DNA from: Medicago truncatula
Lineage: Eukaryota; Streptophyta; Magnoliopsida; Fabales; Fabaceae
Assembly: GCF_003473485.1 (NCBI RefSeq)
Contig: NC_053045.1
Coordinates: forward strand, 59,872,494-59,936,493
Length of the DNA stretch: 64,000 nt
Direction of reading: 5' to 3'
The number at the start of each line of letters is the position of its first letter. Within the stretch, counting starts at the first letter, position 1. A program made the translations under genes and the position numbers. Under the pieces are notes generated by a model. It did not search any database. It worked only from the letters and a program-made list of their open reading frames with translations, and had not been told where the DNA came from. This document shows positions 32,501 to 43,144 of the stretch, one piece after another.

Positions 32501-35451
32501 ATATCATTTGATTAATAATAGAGTTATGGCAAGATAAATCCACACTAGCCAAAAATTAAAGAACAAAAGAGATTACCAATTGGAATAATAGCAGAGTCTG
32601 AGCCCCCACAAAGCATCACATCCTACAGAAAATTTCATATTGATCAAAACCGTTAGCATCTTTTAATAAAAAGGAAATATCATTCAACAACAAGTCACAC
32701 AAAAGAATGAAGATAATCAAAAGGTGGTTAAAATATGAGAAATGTTGTTTATTTCCCAAGAACAGATATATTAAAGTAAAATACTTACGGCTTCACCTCT
32801 GATGATATGGTTTGCTGCATTCAATATACAATAGTTACTTGTCGCACAAGCTGTAGAGATAGAATAATTTGGGCCCATCCATCCCTGCAATCCATAAGAG
32901 AAATCTTTACTGGACATGGCCCAACAAAAAATAAAATTGAAGCTTATGACAAACACCAAGACACCCAATTATGGTGTCTATAGTAAACTCCAAGAACTAA
33001 TTAAACGAACCAGATCCATTGCAAGCATGGCAGAGCCCATATTTGTTGTTGCAAAAGGAATACAGAAAGGATTCATCTTCCTATATGATATTCGTAAAGC
33101 TTCGATGGAATCACTTATAACCTGTTCAATCCACAACACAAACAAAATAGTCACACAAATAAATGTGATAGGATTTCAGAAAATTGAACTTGCAAGACAA
33201 ACATGTGTTGCAAGTGCTAAAGAAGTTATGGTGCTGTTAGTTATAAAATCAAACTACCTTGAAGCCACCTAATGCTGAGCCGATTAAAACTCCACATTTG
33301 GTTTTATCTAACTCATCCATCACATCTTCAGTAATTCCAGCATTCACCAATGCTTTTTTTCCAGCTGTTAGCAGATAGAGCATAAATTTATCCATTCTCT
33401 TTACAAATTTTGGTGCTACCCATCCGTCAGTTGAAAAAGACTTAATTTCACCAGCAATCCTCTGAAGAAAGAAAATATTGAGAACAAAATCTGCAGCACG
33501 CGACAACTGGAAAATACGATTTGAATTAAATAAAACTTACTGTCGGAAATTCTGCACAATCAAAATTCTCAATCTCACTTATACCACTAACACCATTGAG
33601 TAAATTATTGTAGAAGATATCTGGATCATGACCAAGTGGTGTAACCACGCCCAAGCCTGTCACAACTACCCGTCTTTGCTTTGTAGGAAGTTTTTTCTTT
33701 ATTGTGACCTCTTGGGCAGGTTCCAAAGCTACTGCCATTGTTTTACCTTGAAATTTGACAATTCCAAGGCATAGGTTAGCACACAACAATTTTAAGATAA
33801 AACATGAATAATGGAAAATAAAACATGTTCTTAAATTGTCTTGCTTCTTCCACATCAACACAACCTTGGAGTTCAAACCATATCATCGTTCAAAGAAGGT
33901 AACATTTGGCTTTGCAAGAAAGTATATTTTTATTTTAAACAGTCATCTTGATATTATATCTTGTCATATGGAAGCAGATTTGGCTAATCTAAAGTGAATA
34001 AAGGGTGATGTAAGTAATCTCCAAAGTTAATTTTCTCATCAGTATTTGATGTAATGTCCATATGTATAACAAATCACGGATGCTTTGAAATACCAACTAT
34101 AAAAAATCTGCTGAGATTACTACTTTACTTTTTACCTTCTAAAGTGAATTGATCGCATTCGTATGGAAGTTGTTAGGTACCGGGTTTTAGCCTAAGCATG
34201 TATGTGCTGAATTGGGGAGTTAGAGGGGAATGACAGTTATATGAAGGATAGGGATTGCGGGATAATTCATTTAGTATCTTTTCTGTTAGGAACCTTATGA
34301 TGATTTGGACAGAATAATAATAGTATCATCTCTGAGGAGCATTGTGCTAGGATTACATGGAATCTCTTCAGAGTTCAAAATACTGATGAACATGGAGGCA
34401 AACCGCTTATGATGCAGCTTCTACACAAAATCATATATATATTTTTCATCGATAATAACGAGGAATCCCTGACAAGAGAGGGAGACACCGCATGCTCCTG
34501 GAAGCAACAACTGGCCAATGCTCCAGGACCACAAGAGAGGGAGATGCGCATCTCCACACAAAACCTTAACACATTAAGTATATGGGTCACACGCTTATGT
34601 ATCCAACATTTTATCCATTCACAGGCAGTGTGGGAATAACCACTCACAATTAAACCCAACAAAATTTTACGCATAGAAGATTGAAAAGAATCCTCCCCTG
34701 AAAAAACAGAGACCGAGAGTTTGCCATGCCCATACATGGATCAATATTTTTAATTTCATAACTAATAATTGAGGGAAAATTATTATTTATTTAAAACACA
34801 AAATAGCTCTTTAATTTAAAGCAACTTTGTTTGCATGTGATGAAGAATCTTGGAGTAAAATGAAACACTACATAAAAGTGATAATTGGAATAAAAAGAAC
34901 AACAACTGCATATAGAGTCTAAAATGATTATGATTTAGAGGGTGTGCCCATACATACGATATGTACGAGGTATTCAAAAAACAATGGAGAGTTTAAATGG
35001 CACATGGGCACACACACACACACACTCTACCAACCAACCAAACATTATAATTTTCCTTCACGCAATGAAACAAAAACAATACTAGTAGAGTAAAGCAGGT
35101 AAACAAACATAACCATGAATTAAAATGAATCAAACGACCAACCCCACTTAAAGCAAAACCAACCCAAGACAAAGATCCAAACCAAACCCACAAGCTTTTA
35201 ATAAAATAATAAATAAATAAATAAAACCCAGATTTAACGATGAATAAGAAAAGATAATAAAAAAAAAATGTAAAGTTGAGATTACCAGAATGAATGAATG
35301 GTTTTTGTTTAGTATTGAAATTGGATCGAAAAAGAGTGTTGTTGTGGGTTCTGCGAGAGTGAAAAGATGTTCTGATACGGTCAGCTTCGCACGTGACTGA
35401 CATGCAAGATGGTTCAAGCCACGTGTAGAGTGAAGAAGAAGTGGTAGCCAT
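29510..35451 (-). CDS. KASII: Plastid 3-oxoacyl-ACP synthase II (KAS II), 13 exons, 491 aa
   Basis: KAS II condenses malonyl-ACP with palmitoyl-ACP, taking plastid fatty acids from C16 to C18. Exons in transcript order: 35286-35451, 33541-33746, 33258-33461, 33012-33122, 32789-32884, 32577-32622, 32412-32491, 31871-31939, 31548-31632, 30044-30198, 29885-29965, 29730-29789, 29510-29626. All introns are GT-AG and the frame stays open through the TGA. Residues 1 to about 60 are Ser/Thr/Arg-rich, as in a chloroplast transit peptide. The fold starts at [15 protein letters not shown] (about 77). Catalytic residues are Cys242 (STACATS), His382 (NAHATS), Lys413 and His418 (KSMIGH); the C-terminal SFGFGGHN is present. 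The [14 protein letters not shown] region matches KAS II rather than KAS I. The mature part has family length; the leader is shorter than I recall for Arabidopsis. Confidence 0.95.
30364..30960. mobile_element. TRIM-like tandem LTR fragments in KAS II intron 9
   Basis: Three related segments start near 30364 (TGTTGAAAATCCCACA), 30560 and 30787 (GTCCCACATTACCTAGAAAT). They share an ACTAGAAATATGG-like word and a GTGCTTATA(A/T)GG-like word. The second ends at TGGTATCAGAGC (30649-30660), a sequence complementary to the 3' end of initiator tRNA-Met and a common retroelement primer site. Two similar spacers (from 30494 and 30727, both TTATTCCA...CCCCATT) lie between them. The layout LTR-spacer-LTR-spacer-LTR without coding DNA suggests a tandem TRIM. 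Confidence 0.62.
33747..35285 (-). other. Large first intron of KAS II
   Basis: This 1.5-kb intron separates the transit-peptide exon from the first exon of the enzyme core. Splice sites are CTG|GTAATC and TTTCAAG|GTAAAA, both in phase 1. It has a repeat-like stretch at about 34170-34740 (TGTTAGGTACCGGGTTTTAG, direct copies of CAAGAGAGGGAGA at 34472 and 34531) that may be an old LTR fragment. No internal exon is needed to keep the frame. Confidence 0.7.
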
Positions 35452-35537
35452 TGAAATTGAAAATGGAGAAAAGATCGAGGTTGTAGTTCAGAAAGTAATG
35501 AATGAGTGAAGAAGATGAAGTTGGTGAGAGTATGTAT

Positions 35538-35612
35538 GAAGAAGAAGAAGAAGGATTCAAATTCAAATTCAATGGATCTCTTCAGATTATTCTTCTTCTT
35601 CTTCTTCTTCTT
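35538..35612 (-). repeat. Facing GAA and TTC repeats in the KAS II leader/promoter
   Basis: On the + strand five GAA units (35538-35554) are followed 36 bases later by seven or more TTC units (35590-35612). They are complementary and could fold into a hairpin of about 17 bp. Lying 87-161 bases upstream of the KAS II start codon, they may be in its 5' leader. GAA/TTC repeats are common in plant leaders. Confidence 0.75.
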
Positions 35613-35619
35613 CTCTCTC

Positions 35620-36478
35620 TCTTTATTGTGTGTGACTGACTATGAGACAGAGAGAGATGGAGTAGTAGTAGTAGTCTTTATAACTCTATATGGAATTCAT
35701 TCACTCACTGACTCAGTAGTAAAGTCAGTCTTACAAAACTGTTTCCAATACAAAGCCTTTCTTCTTTTTATTTTTGCTGCAATCTTAGTCTTCTTTTCCT
35801 CTCTTATTCTTATTTTTCCTCCAACAAAGATACTCACCATATTAATATACTAATCATTTTTGGGCTAAATAATTCTACAGTGATGTGACGTTGAAATATT
35901 GTGATCTTGTTTTTTTAACAGTATTTTAAAATGACTCATGCAAGTGGAAACTAGTTTTACAGGATCTAATAAGAATTGAAAATTGGACGGTTATTTTAAA
36001 AATAATAATTATAATGTATACACATATAACAATGGATTCGTCTAAGTGATAAAGAATTTAGATATCTTAAGCATATGATTAGGGGTTCTATTCCTTACTC
36101 GTGTATATGAAAAAATATGTATGGGAGAGGAGAATACACCTTAGGTGCTCCACATATTCTCGACGGAGATTAGTCATCGTATAGTTGATGTATCTAAATA
36201 AAATACATTAGTTATTTCATGGACCTACAAAATAATATTCTCTAATAGTTAGGATTAGAGTGACTAGTTTAAAATTACTCTATTCGTTTCACAATTCTTG
36301 TTGCTTTTGAGGAATTTATACATACTAAGAAATATAGTTTTTTTTAATTTTGATAAAATTCTGTGTTTTTCTATAATACTCTTAACCATTTATTATTTCA
36401 TGTTATTATTTCTCTTTTTACAAGTATTATTGACAAACCAATAATTAATGTTGCACTTAACTTAAAAGTGACAAGTAA
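35620..36478. other. Intergenic DNA upstream of KAS II
   Basis: Holds the presumed KAS II promoter (no unambiguous TATA box picked) and AT-rich DNA. Nothing else was recognised. Confidence 0.45.
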
Positions 36479-36493
36479 AGTAAAACAAAATTA

Positions 36494-36629
36494 ATCCCGT
36501 GAGTTTAGCTCAGTTAGTAGCTATATTGCATATTATATGCAGGGATCGGGGTTCGAACTCCGGACATCCCACTTCTCCACATTTAAATGTGTGAGCTCTA
36601 ACAACTAAACTATTTGACAAAAAAAAAAA
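36494..36629 (+). mobile_element. tRNA-derived SINE (Au-like), best-preserved copy
   Basis: A perfect 15-bp direct repeat AGTAAAACAAAATTA (36479-36493 and 36630-36644) flanks a 136-bp unit: CCCGTGAGTTTAGCTCAGTT (box A), ATTGCATATTATATGCAGGG, GGGGTTCGAACTCCGG (box B), ACATTTAAATGTGTGAGCTC, ACTAAACTATTTGAC and a poly-A tail. The order matches Au-type SINEs. The intact duplication implies a recent or well-preserved insertion. Confidence 0.9.
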
Positions 36630-36649
36630 AGTAAAACAAAATTATTCTC

Positions 36650-37755
36650 CAAAATCGACAAGTATCGGAGGGTTAACATCGTAAATGTAAGCCTTTTAAA
36701 AAAGACATTTTTAAAATGAGTATCATCATTTATTTAACTCTTGACTTCAATATCTAGTTTTGCGCAACATAGCTTTATTTAAAGGTTTACATAGGTTAAG
36801 GTTAACATAGATTCTACCAAAAAAAAGGTTAAAATATGTTTGATCAAAAAGGATGGAGAAAATAATGGGTTATTAAAAGAAAAGAAAAAGGAGATAATTC
36901 AATAACAAAACAAAAAAGATTTCGTTAAAAGAAAAACAATAAAAGGAGATTCTAAACAAACAAAAAAACAATAAATGGGGATAAGGACTTGAAAACCAAA
37001 AATTAATGAAGGTGGAAAAAACATGAGAAATGGATGTTTGAATTGCGTTGATTATTTTAAGGTTGATTAAGAAGGCCCTTTTTCAAAATCCTTTCTTAAA
37101 ACACTTTTCCAATTTACATAGTTTTTTTTATAAAATCATTTAACTCAATTATAAAATAAAGTAAAGCTTGAGTTAAACCATTAAGAACATGTGCAAGTAA
37201 ATAAAGAGATGAAGACACATTATATTTATATAAGTTTACAATCAACATGGTTACTACATCTAGTTTCTATCTAAGAGAGATTTTGTTTCAGGTTACTCGA
37301 GGATTTATGTACTATAATCAACCAATTACAATCATCAAAGTATGTTATGTATTGTCGAATGGCTATAAACTAAATTTCTTACAAGGTATATGATTCCCAA
37401 ATTCTTTACAATTTATATTGTGATTTCAACAAACATTGAGGCGTTTTTTACAAAGACCCTAACTTATTTTGAATCTATCTCGTCTTTCAAAAGATCTTGA
37501 CCCAACTAAGCATTAAAAATTATCAATATTAATTTGTTTATTTAACATTTTAAACATTTCAAAATATTACCAATGTACTTGTTTTTTTTATATAATTATC
37601 GTGTCATACAAGTCTTTTATTAGTTCTTATTGTAATAGTAGATTTTTTTTTTTAAAGGAGTAGTTGATTACTGGGATGCTTCATCTCGTGTGTGTGTATA
37701 TATATTTTGATGATTGGGCCTTGGCAGTTCCTCTAAAAAAAAGAAGGCCTTGGCA
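36650..37755. other. Intergenic DNA, no gene seen
   Basis: A-rich sequence with repeated AAAACAAAAAAGA-like words at about 36890-36990. No coding signal. Confidence 0.45.
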
Positions 37756-37769
37756 GTAGCAATGCTTCA

Positions 37770-38898
37770 GGAAATTTTACCCAATACCCCTACACATATA
37801 CTTTCACCCTTACAAATTTTTCAAAATTCCAATTTTATCCTTTTAGTCACTTAACCTTTTACACGTTAATTTTTCACCCTCCCTTTCTGCATTTCCCAAA
37901 GCATGAGTTCACCACTTCACCCCCACATTTTTCAGTTTGAACAATTCCGATTTGTATTTTTTTTCCTTCCAGAAATCAGTATAAACGTTTTTGAATCAAC
38001 AAACAGATGTAACACTCAATTTCTTTAACAACATGCTTATGTTTCCAATGAAACTTCCCAAATACTGAAGGTTTTTGTTACTAAAGCTAGAAAAGAGCGT
38101 TCGATAATTCAACAAATTGTTAAAAACTATGCTTATGTTTTTACTTTTTACTGGGAACAAAATGCTTCCATAAAAACTATTTTTTACTCTCTCCGTCCCA
38201 AATTGTATGTCACTTTATAAAAAATATTTGTCCTAAATTATATATCGTTTTACAATACCAATGAAACATTAATGTTACTTTTTCTATTATATCCTTAACT
38301 ATTTATTATTCTCTCTTCTTTTAATTCCTTCATTTAATTTTCTCATATCATTTATTAAGGACGATTTTGTAAAACAACTCATAATATCTTTTTCCTACAC
38401 AATATTAATTGCATTTCTTAACATGTGTAAAATGCTCAAAACGTAATACAATTTGGGACTGAGGGAGTAACACTTTAAACCTCCTTGAATTCAACAAATT
38501 ATTTCCCTGCAACAAATCTGCTTCCATAGAAAATTAAAAAATTAAGTCAAAAAAAAAACATACATTAGTTTCAATCACAAAAATTATGTCAACAAAAAAA
38601 TAGTAGATTCGAGTGGTTGGAACGAAATCCAGAAAGATCGGTGTCAAATTCTTAAAACCTCGATTAGTGATTCAGGGAACAAAATCAATCGATTGTTGTA
38701 AAAGAATAACAAAATTGAAAGGTTTTCCGACATAAAGGATTCCGGCAACAAGAAAGGATTTCCGGTAACGCATTTGTTTTGTCTCAGAACTAGTGAAAGT
38801 GACTATTGGATTTTATCTTTTATAAAAGGGTAATTTAGGTAGTTTGGATCAAATCTTGGGATCAAAGAATAAATGTAGGGGTGTGGGGTAAAACTTCC
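37770..38898. mobile_element. Mutator-like non-autonomous element, copy 2
   Basis: The left end GGAAATTTTACCCAATACCC and the right end, read inward, GGAAGTTTTACCCCACACCC are inverted repeats shared with the element at 9326-10259. A perfect 9-bp direct repeat AATGCTTCA lies at 37761-37769 and 38899-38907, which supports Mutator-type transposition. The 1129-bp length includes a nested Stowaway-like MITE (38187-38467). The interior between about 38500 and 38820 has no counterpart in copy 1. No transposase is present. Confidence 0.87.
38187..38467. mobile_element. Stowaway-like MITE nested in the Mutator-like element
   Basis: The left end CTCTCTCCGTCCCAAATTGT and the right end, read inward, CTCCCTCAGTCCCAAATTGT are inverted repeats, with TA at 38185-38186 and 38468-38469. 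Length is 281 bp. It must have inserted after copy 2 arrived. Confidence 0.88.
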
Positions 38899-38927
38899 AA
38901 TGCTTCATCACTTGGATGAATAAGGTT

Positions 38928-39557
38928 CCATCTGGATAAACAACTTATATAGATGTTTATAGCATTAGAGCTTATATCATAAGCTCTTATATTTGATAAG
39001 CTCTTTATGTTTGGATATGTGTATTAAAAAGTACTTACATAAATTGAAGTGTTTGGGTGTGACAATTATAAAATTTTAAAATATTTTTAATTTAACAAGA
39101 AAAAAATCAAATAATCAAACCACCATTATCAAGATTTTTTTTTGACAAAATTAATCAAGATTATAATATTATATATATTCTAAAAAAATGTATTACATCA
39201 CAAGTATAAAATATAATAATATAAATATAAAGGTTAAGTTACGTTTGTAATTTGTATATTAAATGGTGATTGTATATAACGAATTAGGCCCCTTTCTCTA
39301 CTCGTCACAGCAAAAGATAATTACATATTAAATAAATTATAGGTTTTGAATAAAGTGGAATGCGAGAATCGAAGCTGGTGACATTATAATGGCATAAGCT
39401 CCGTATTATATACAAAGCTTAAAATTTGGGCTTATTAAAATATGGCATAAGCAGCTTATGAAATTATGATAAGCTATTTTTATTGATTTATCCAAACGTC
39501 TTAAACAAAATTATGAGAGTAGATAAACTTAAAATAAGCTAATCCAAACGGGGCCTA
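38928..39557. mobile_element. hAT-like MITE relic (GGCCCCGTTTGG family)
   Basis: The right end, read inward, is TTAGGCCCCGTTTGGATTAG followed by CTTATTTTAAG; the left end (AAGGTTCCATCTGGATAAAC) is a diverged inverted counterpart. Both arms contain repeated ATAAGCTTATG-type words. The GCCCCGTTTGG terminus is common to many short plant hAT-like elements. No clear 8-bp duplication was found. Confidence 0.58.
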
Positions 39558-39559
39558 AG

Positions 39560-40510
39560 TAAAGAAATTGAAAGTTATAAACTAATTGTGAGGGGCGGAT
39601 ATGAATATGCAAAGTTTTTTTTTTAGGGATTAATAGGCAAAGTATAATGCTCTCAATATTCTTTCCTTTGGGGTGGCGACAACCCATCCTGGCTATAACC
39701 TGGTTTGGCTCGTGCCCATACTTATAAAGACATTGTCCAACATATATTCCTTAGTGTAGAACTCGTGACTTGGTAACATATTGTCTAATTGATCTTGAAT
39801 AAATTCTGATATAATATTAATTTTTTTATATATAACTTAATACATCCTTATAAAATTGGGTTTAAAGGTGAAACTAACCTCATTTATAAACATATTGTTC
39901 GGTCATATCTCATTTAATGCGAGACTATGCTATTCCAAAATCAAATTCTAAAAATTTATTAGTTTTGTTTACATTAAATTTTCTATTAGTTGGACACGGC
40001 AGTACCAAACTTCCGGAAGCATTAAAAAAATGTCATAATTCACTAGCACAAACTAATCCCCTTGTGGAGAAAGAACAAACTTTTGGGCTTGCACTCTTGT
40101 AGTACTACTTACAACTAAGCCCATTTTGCGTCTAGACACCATCATAAAATGAAAATTCCTTTTCTTACATCCATTGTTTCCTAAAAACACATTAAATGGC
40201 CAAAAACATCTCAGCAGTAGTTAATTACCGCTGACTTATAACTAAAGGGAAATAGTCACGAGTGTCTAATGAAAAAATTCAAGAAATTATGAATTTTTTG
40301 GTCATTTCCATGTGTTTGTAGGAACTATGGATGTAAAAATAGCAGGTGAATAATGAAAATCACATTTAAAAAAAAAAAAATCATGCTATATATACAGCAG
40401 GGGAAATCATCTTGAATGTTTCAGAAAACAAGAAATGACGGATCAAATTTTTCTATTTAACAAAATTGATGGGCTTGGATGCATAGTACTCGTGAAAAGA
40501 TTCATGTCAT
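39560..40510. other. Intergenic DNA, no gene seen
   Basis: AT-rich, with an open stretch of 61 codons at 39917-40102 that has no recognisable motif and is probably chance. Confidence 0.45.
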
Positions 40511-40514
40511 TTTT

Positions 40515-41085
40515 AAAGCGTCAAAAACAAAAAAAACAAAACAACAAAGATATAGATCTAAAAAATGAGTTTTGAGTTGGTTTATTTTAGACACCTCTAT
40601 AAACATTGAAAGGATCTATAAAGTTTTGTAGCATTGCGACTAAGCCTTGATTTATTTTAATTTTTCAACCAAAGCGTTCAAAATTGTAATTTTGGTCTGA
40701 GTAATCATATACTCACTGATCAAATTTTGTTCCCTATTTTTTCTAGCATGTTTATAACATCATAAGATCCACCACCACTAAAATTTGGAGTTTTTAAACG
40801 AAAGACAGATTAATTATGAATTTTCATTCCTCGTGATTATGAATTTTTAAAACTATTCATAATTAATTTGTTCCTCGTTTAGAAACTTCAAAAATTTAGG
40901 AACAAAATTTGACCCATGAATATATGTTTACTCGGAACAAAATTGCAATTTTGCCCACTTTAGTTGAAAAATGAAAATATATTGAAGAATAGCCTGAATG
41001 CTACAAAACTTTACAAAAATCAACTCAAAATTCATTTTTTAGGTCCAGATTTTCGTTGCTTTGATTTTTTGAGTCTTTGACGGAA
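40515..41085. mobile_element. Long foldback (inverted-repeat) element
   Basis: The left arm from about 40519 (CGTCAAAAAC, CTAAAAAATGAGTTTTGAGT, AAAGTTTTGTAGCATTG) matches the complement of the right arm ending at 41082 (CGTCAAAGAC, CTAAAAAATGAATTTTGAGT, AAAGTTTTGTAGCATTC). The arms are about 230 bp and the centre is itself palindromic around 40790-40890 (GTTTTTAAACGA ... TCGTTTAGAAAC). No ORF or target duplication was recognised. Confidence 0.7.
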
Positions 41086-41089
41086 ATGA

Positions 41090-42225
41090 AAAAAATAAAT
41101 AATAAAGGACCAAACTGTTATCTAAAACTAAGTTAAGAGACTAAATGTGTAATTTTACCTTCTTTTTATTATAAGGTCATTTTTCAAACATCGTGTATAG
41201 GACATGGTCAATTTTAATAATTAATCCTAATTTTTTTTACGATGATTAGATTTATCATTCAAAACGACCTAACGATGCAACTTGTTTTTCGTTTGACTTC
41301 CATTCTTATCTAATTATTTTTTATATATATAAATATAATCCATCAATATAAAATGATGTGGATTAGTCCTTAGTCTTGTTTTTGTTTTTTTCTTGCTGAC
41401 AAAAAAATAAAATAATTATTTGACATGTCAGTTCATACATCACCCTCACTCCAATAAATACATAAATGTATTATTGGCAAAGTAAATAATTAACACTTTT
41501 TTGTTTTTAATTATAAGATCATTTATAAAAAGAAAATGGTGTCCTCAAATACAAGACTCGCTATAAATTATTAGATGTATTTATTACTTTTTTCAAATAT
41601 ATTTTTATTAATATTATCAATTTAAATATGAACTTTTTATGTTTTTGGCGTTTAAAAATTCATATTTAAAATATATTTGAATGACTAAAAGTCGGAGAAT
41701 TTTTTTAAAAAAATTAAAACGAAAAATTGATATATATATATATTTTAACGAAAAATATATTTAACCCTTTAAAATATACGATGATGAAAAATTTGTTGTA
41801 TAATATAATGGATGGATGGAGGATACTGCTCAATTATTGCAGCCATTGATGATGTCTCACACTCTCTTATTCCTTCTATTTTTACAAGTTGTGTCAGCCT
41901 CTCTCTAAATTTTGAAAGAAGATCAAGAGAGTGAAAAAGAATATTGAGAGAGAGAGATAGAGATTATTGGAAGAAAATGATTCAATTTGAAGCACAAAAA
42001 ATGAATATAGAAAGATGGGGTAGTTAAGCCCAAGGTCAAGGGTAAGACCACCAAGCAATACCATTATAGCACCTAGAGTGGAGGTTCCTCATAGTCATAT
42101 TCAAACCACCAACGTATAGGCATAAGGATACAGGCAGACTAGTGAAGTTTACCAGAGAAAGATCGGAAGGAAATGATCCAACAATACCATTAAATAATGG
42201 CGTCGTTCAAATATTTATTCAACAT
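41090..42225. other. Intergenic DNA, no gene seen
   Basis: AT-rich sequence with a purine-rich GAGAGAGAGA patch at about 41947-41962. No coding segment was recognised. Confidence 0.45.
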
Positions 42226-42227
42226 CA

Positions 42228-43142
42228 CTAAGGTATGTTTGGATGAGAAAAGAAAGTGAAGGAAAAGATAGTAAGAGGAAAGATTGTTAAAGGAAAGAAA
42301 GTAAAAGAAAAGTGAGAGGATTTTCATGGTTGTTTGAAATGAGTGAAAATAAATAGAAAGTGAAAGGAAGGAATGAGTCATATTTAATTAATGACATTTA
42401 TACCCTTATATAATTTTTTTTATCTATTATACGATATCAATCTAATATAAAAAATTATTTTATTGTAGCATATATGTATAAATATTAACCATTTGCATGT
42501 AATTTTTCCGATACGTGCAGATATATTTTTTAAAAACGGTACTTACAAATATACAATTATTATATTAGAGATTTGCTAGAACAGACCCACTAGTTTTTAT
42601 GTGGAAGTGTTTTAGCAAGTAATAACTAAAAAGTTAATAAATACACCTTAAGGTGTATGTTGCTATAACACACCTTCTAAATAAACAAGTGGGTGTGTTC
42701 TAGCAAATCCTATAGGCATTTGCTAGAATACACCCTACTTATTTTTTAGAAGGAGTATTTTAGTAAATAAATAACTAAAAAGTGATTAAATACACCTTAA
42801 GGTGTAGCTTTGCTAAAATACTCCCACATAAAAATTAGTGGGTGTGTTCTAGCAAACCCCATTATATTATAATCTCAGTTAATATATATTATATAAAATG
42901 ATTTTGGGTTTTTCTCCCCTAAATAAAGTTTTGGGCTTTGTGTCTTTTCACCAAATATATACTTTCTCTAGTCTTTCTCACCAATTTGAAGAGGATAGAG
43001 AGAGGATTGCTTTTTGACGTGGGACCCATGTAAAAGCTTCTTTCCTACCTTGTTTATAATCAAACCAAACCATAGAAACACTTTCTTTCTACAACCTTTC
43101 TTTTCTGGTAGGTTTCCTTCCTTTGTTCCAAACAATGCCTAA
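42228..43142. mobile_element. hAT-like TIR element carrying a nested palindrome
   Basis: The left end CTAAGGTATGTTTGGATGAG and the right end, read inward, TTAGGCATTGTTTGGAACAA are imperfect inverted repeats. Both arms are purine-rich on inward reading (AAAGGAAGAAA-type words). The centre is interrupted by the palindromic unit at 42567-42861. No coding capacity and no clear target duplication. Confidence 0.6.
42567..42861. repeat. Nested palindrome of four related arms
   Basis: Four copies of an arm containing TTTGCTAGAA and an A-C-C-C-A/T-A-C core occur as two head-to-head pairs (42567-42710 and 42714-42861). The outermost arms also match each other over CCCACTAGTTTTTATGTGG, and the two inner arms match each other. 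Each half has the perfect palindrome ACACCTTAAGGTGT in the middle. It looks like a MITE that inserted into or duplicated within its own kind. Confidence 0.75.
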
Positions 43143-43144
43143 TA

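Noticed and set aside
29510..35451. KAS I or mitochondrial KAS instead of KAS II
   Set aside because: The [30 protein letters not shown] and MTEPHPDG-like regions fit plastid KAS II as I recall it; KAS I differs strongly in these parts.
35506..35853. 115-codon plus-strand ORF upstream of KAS II
   Set aside because: It is read through the GAA/TTC repeats on the strand opposite the KAS II leader and has low-complexity Lys/Phe runs.
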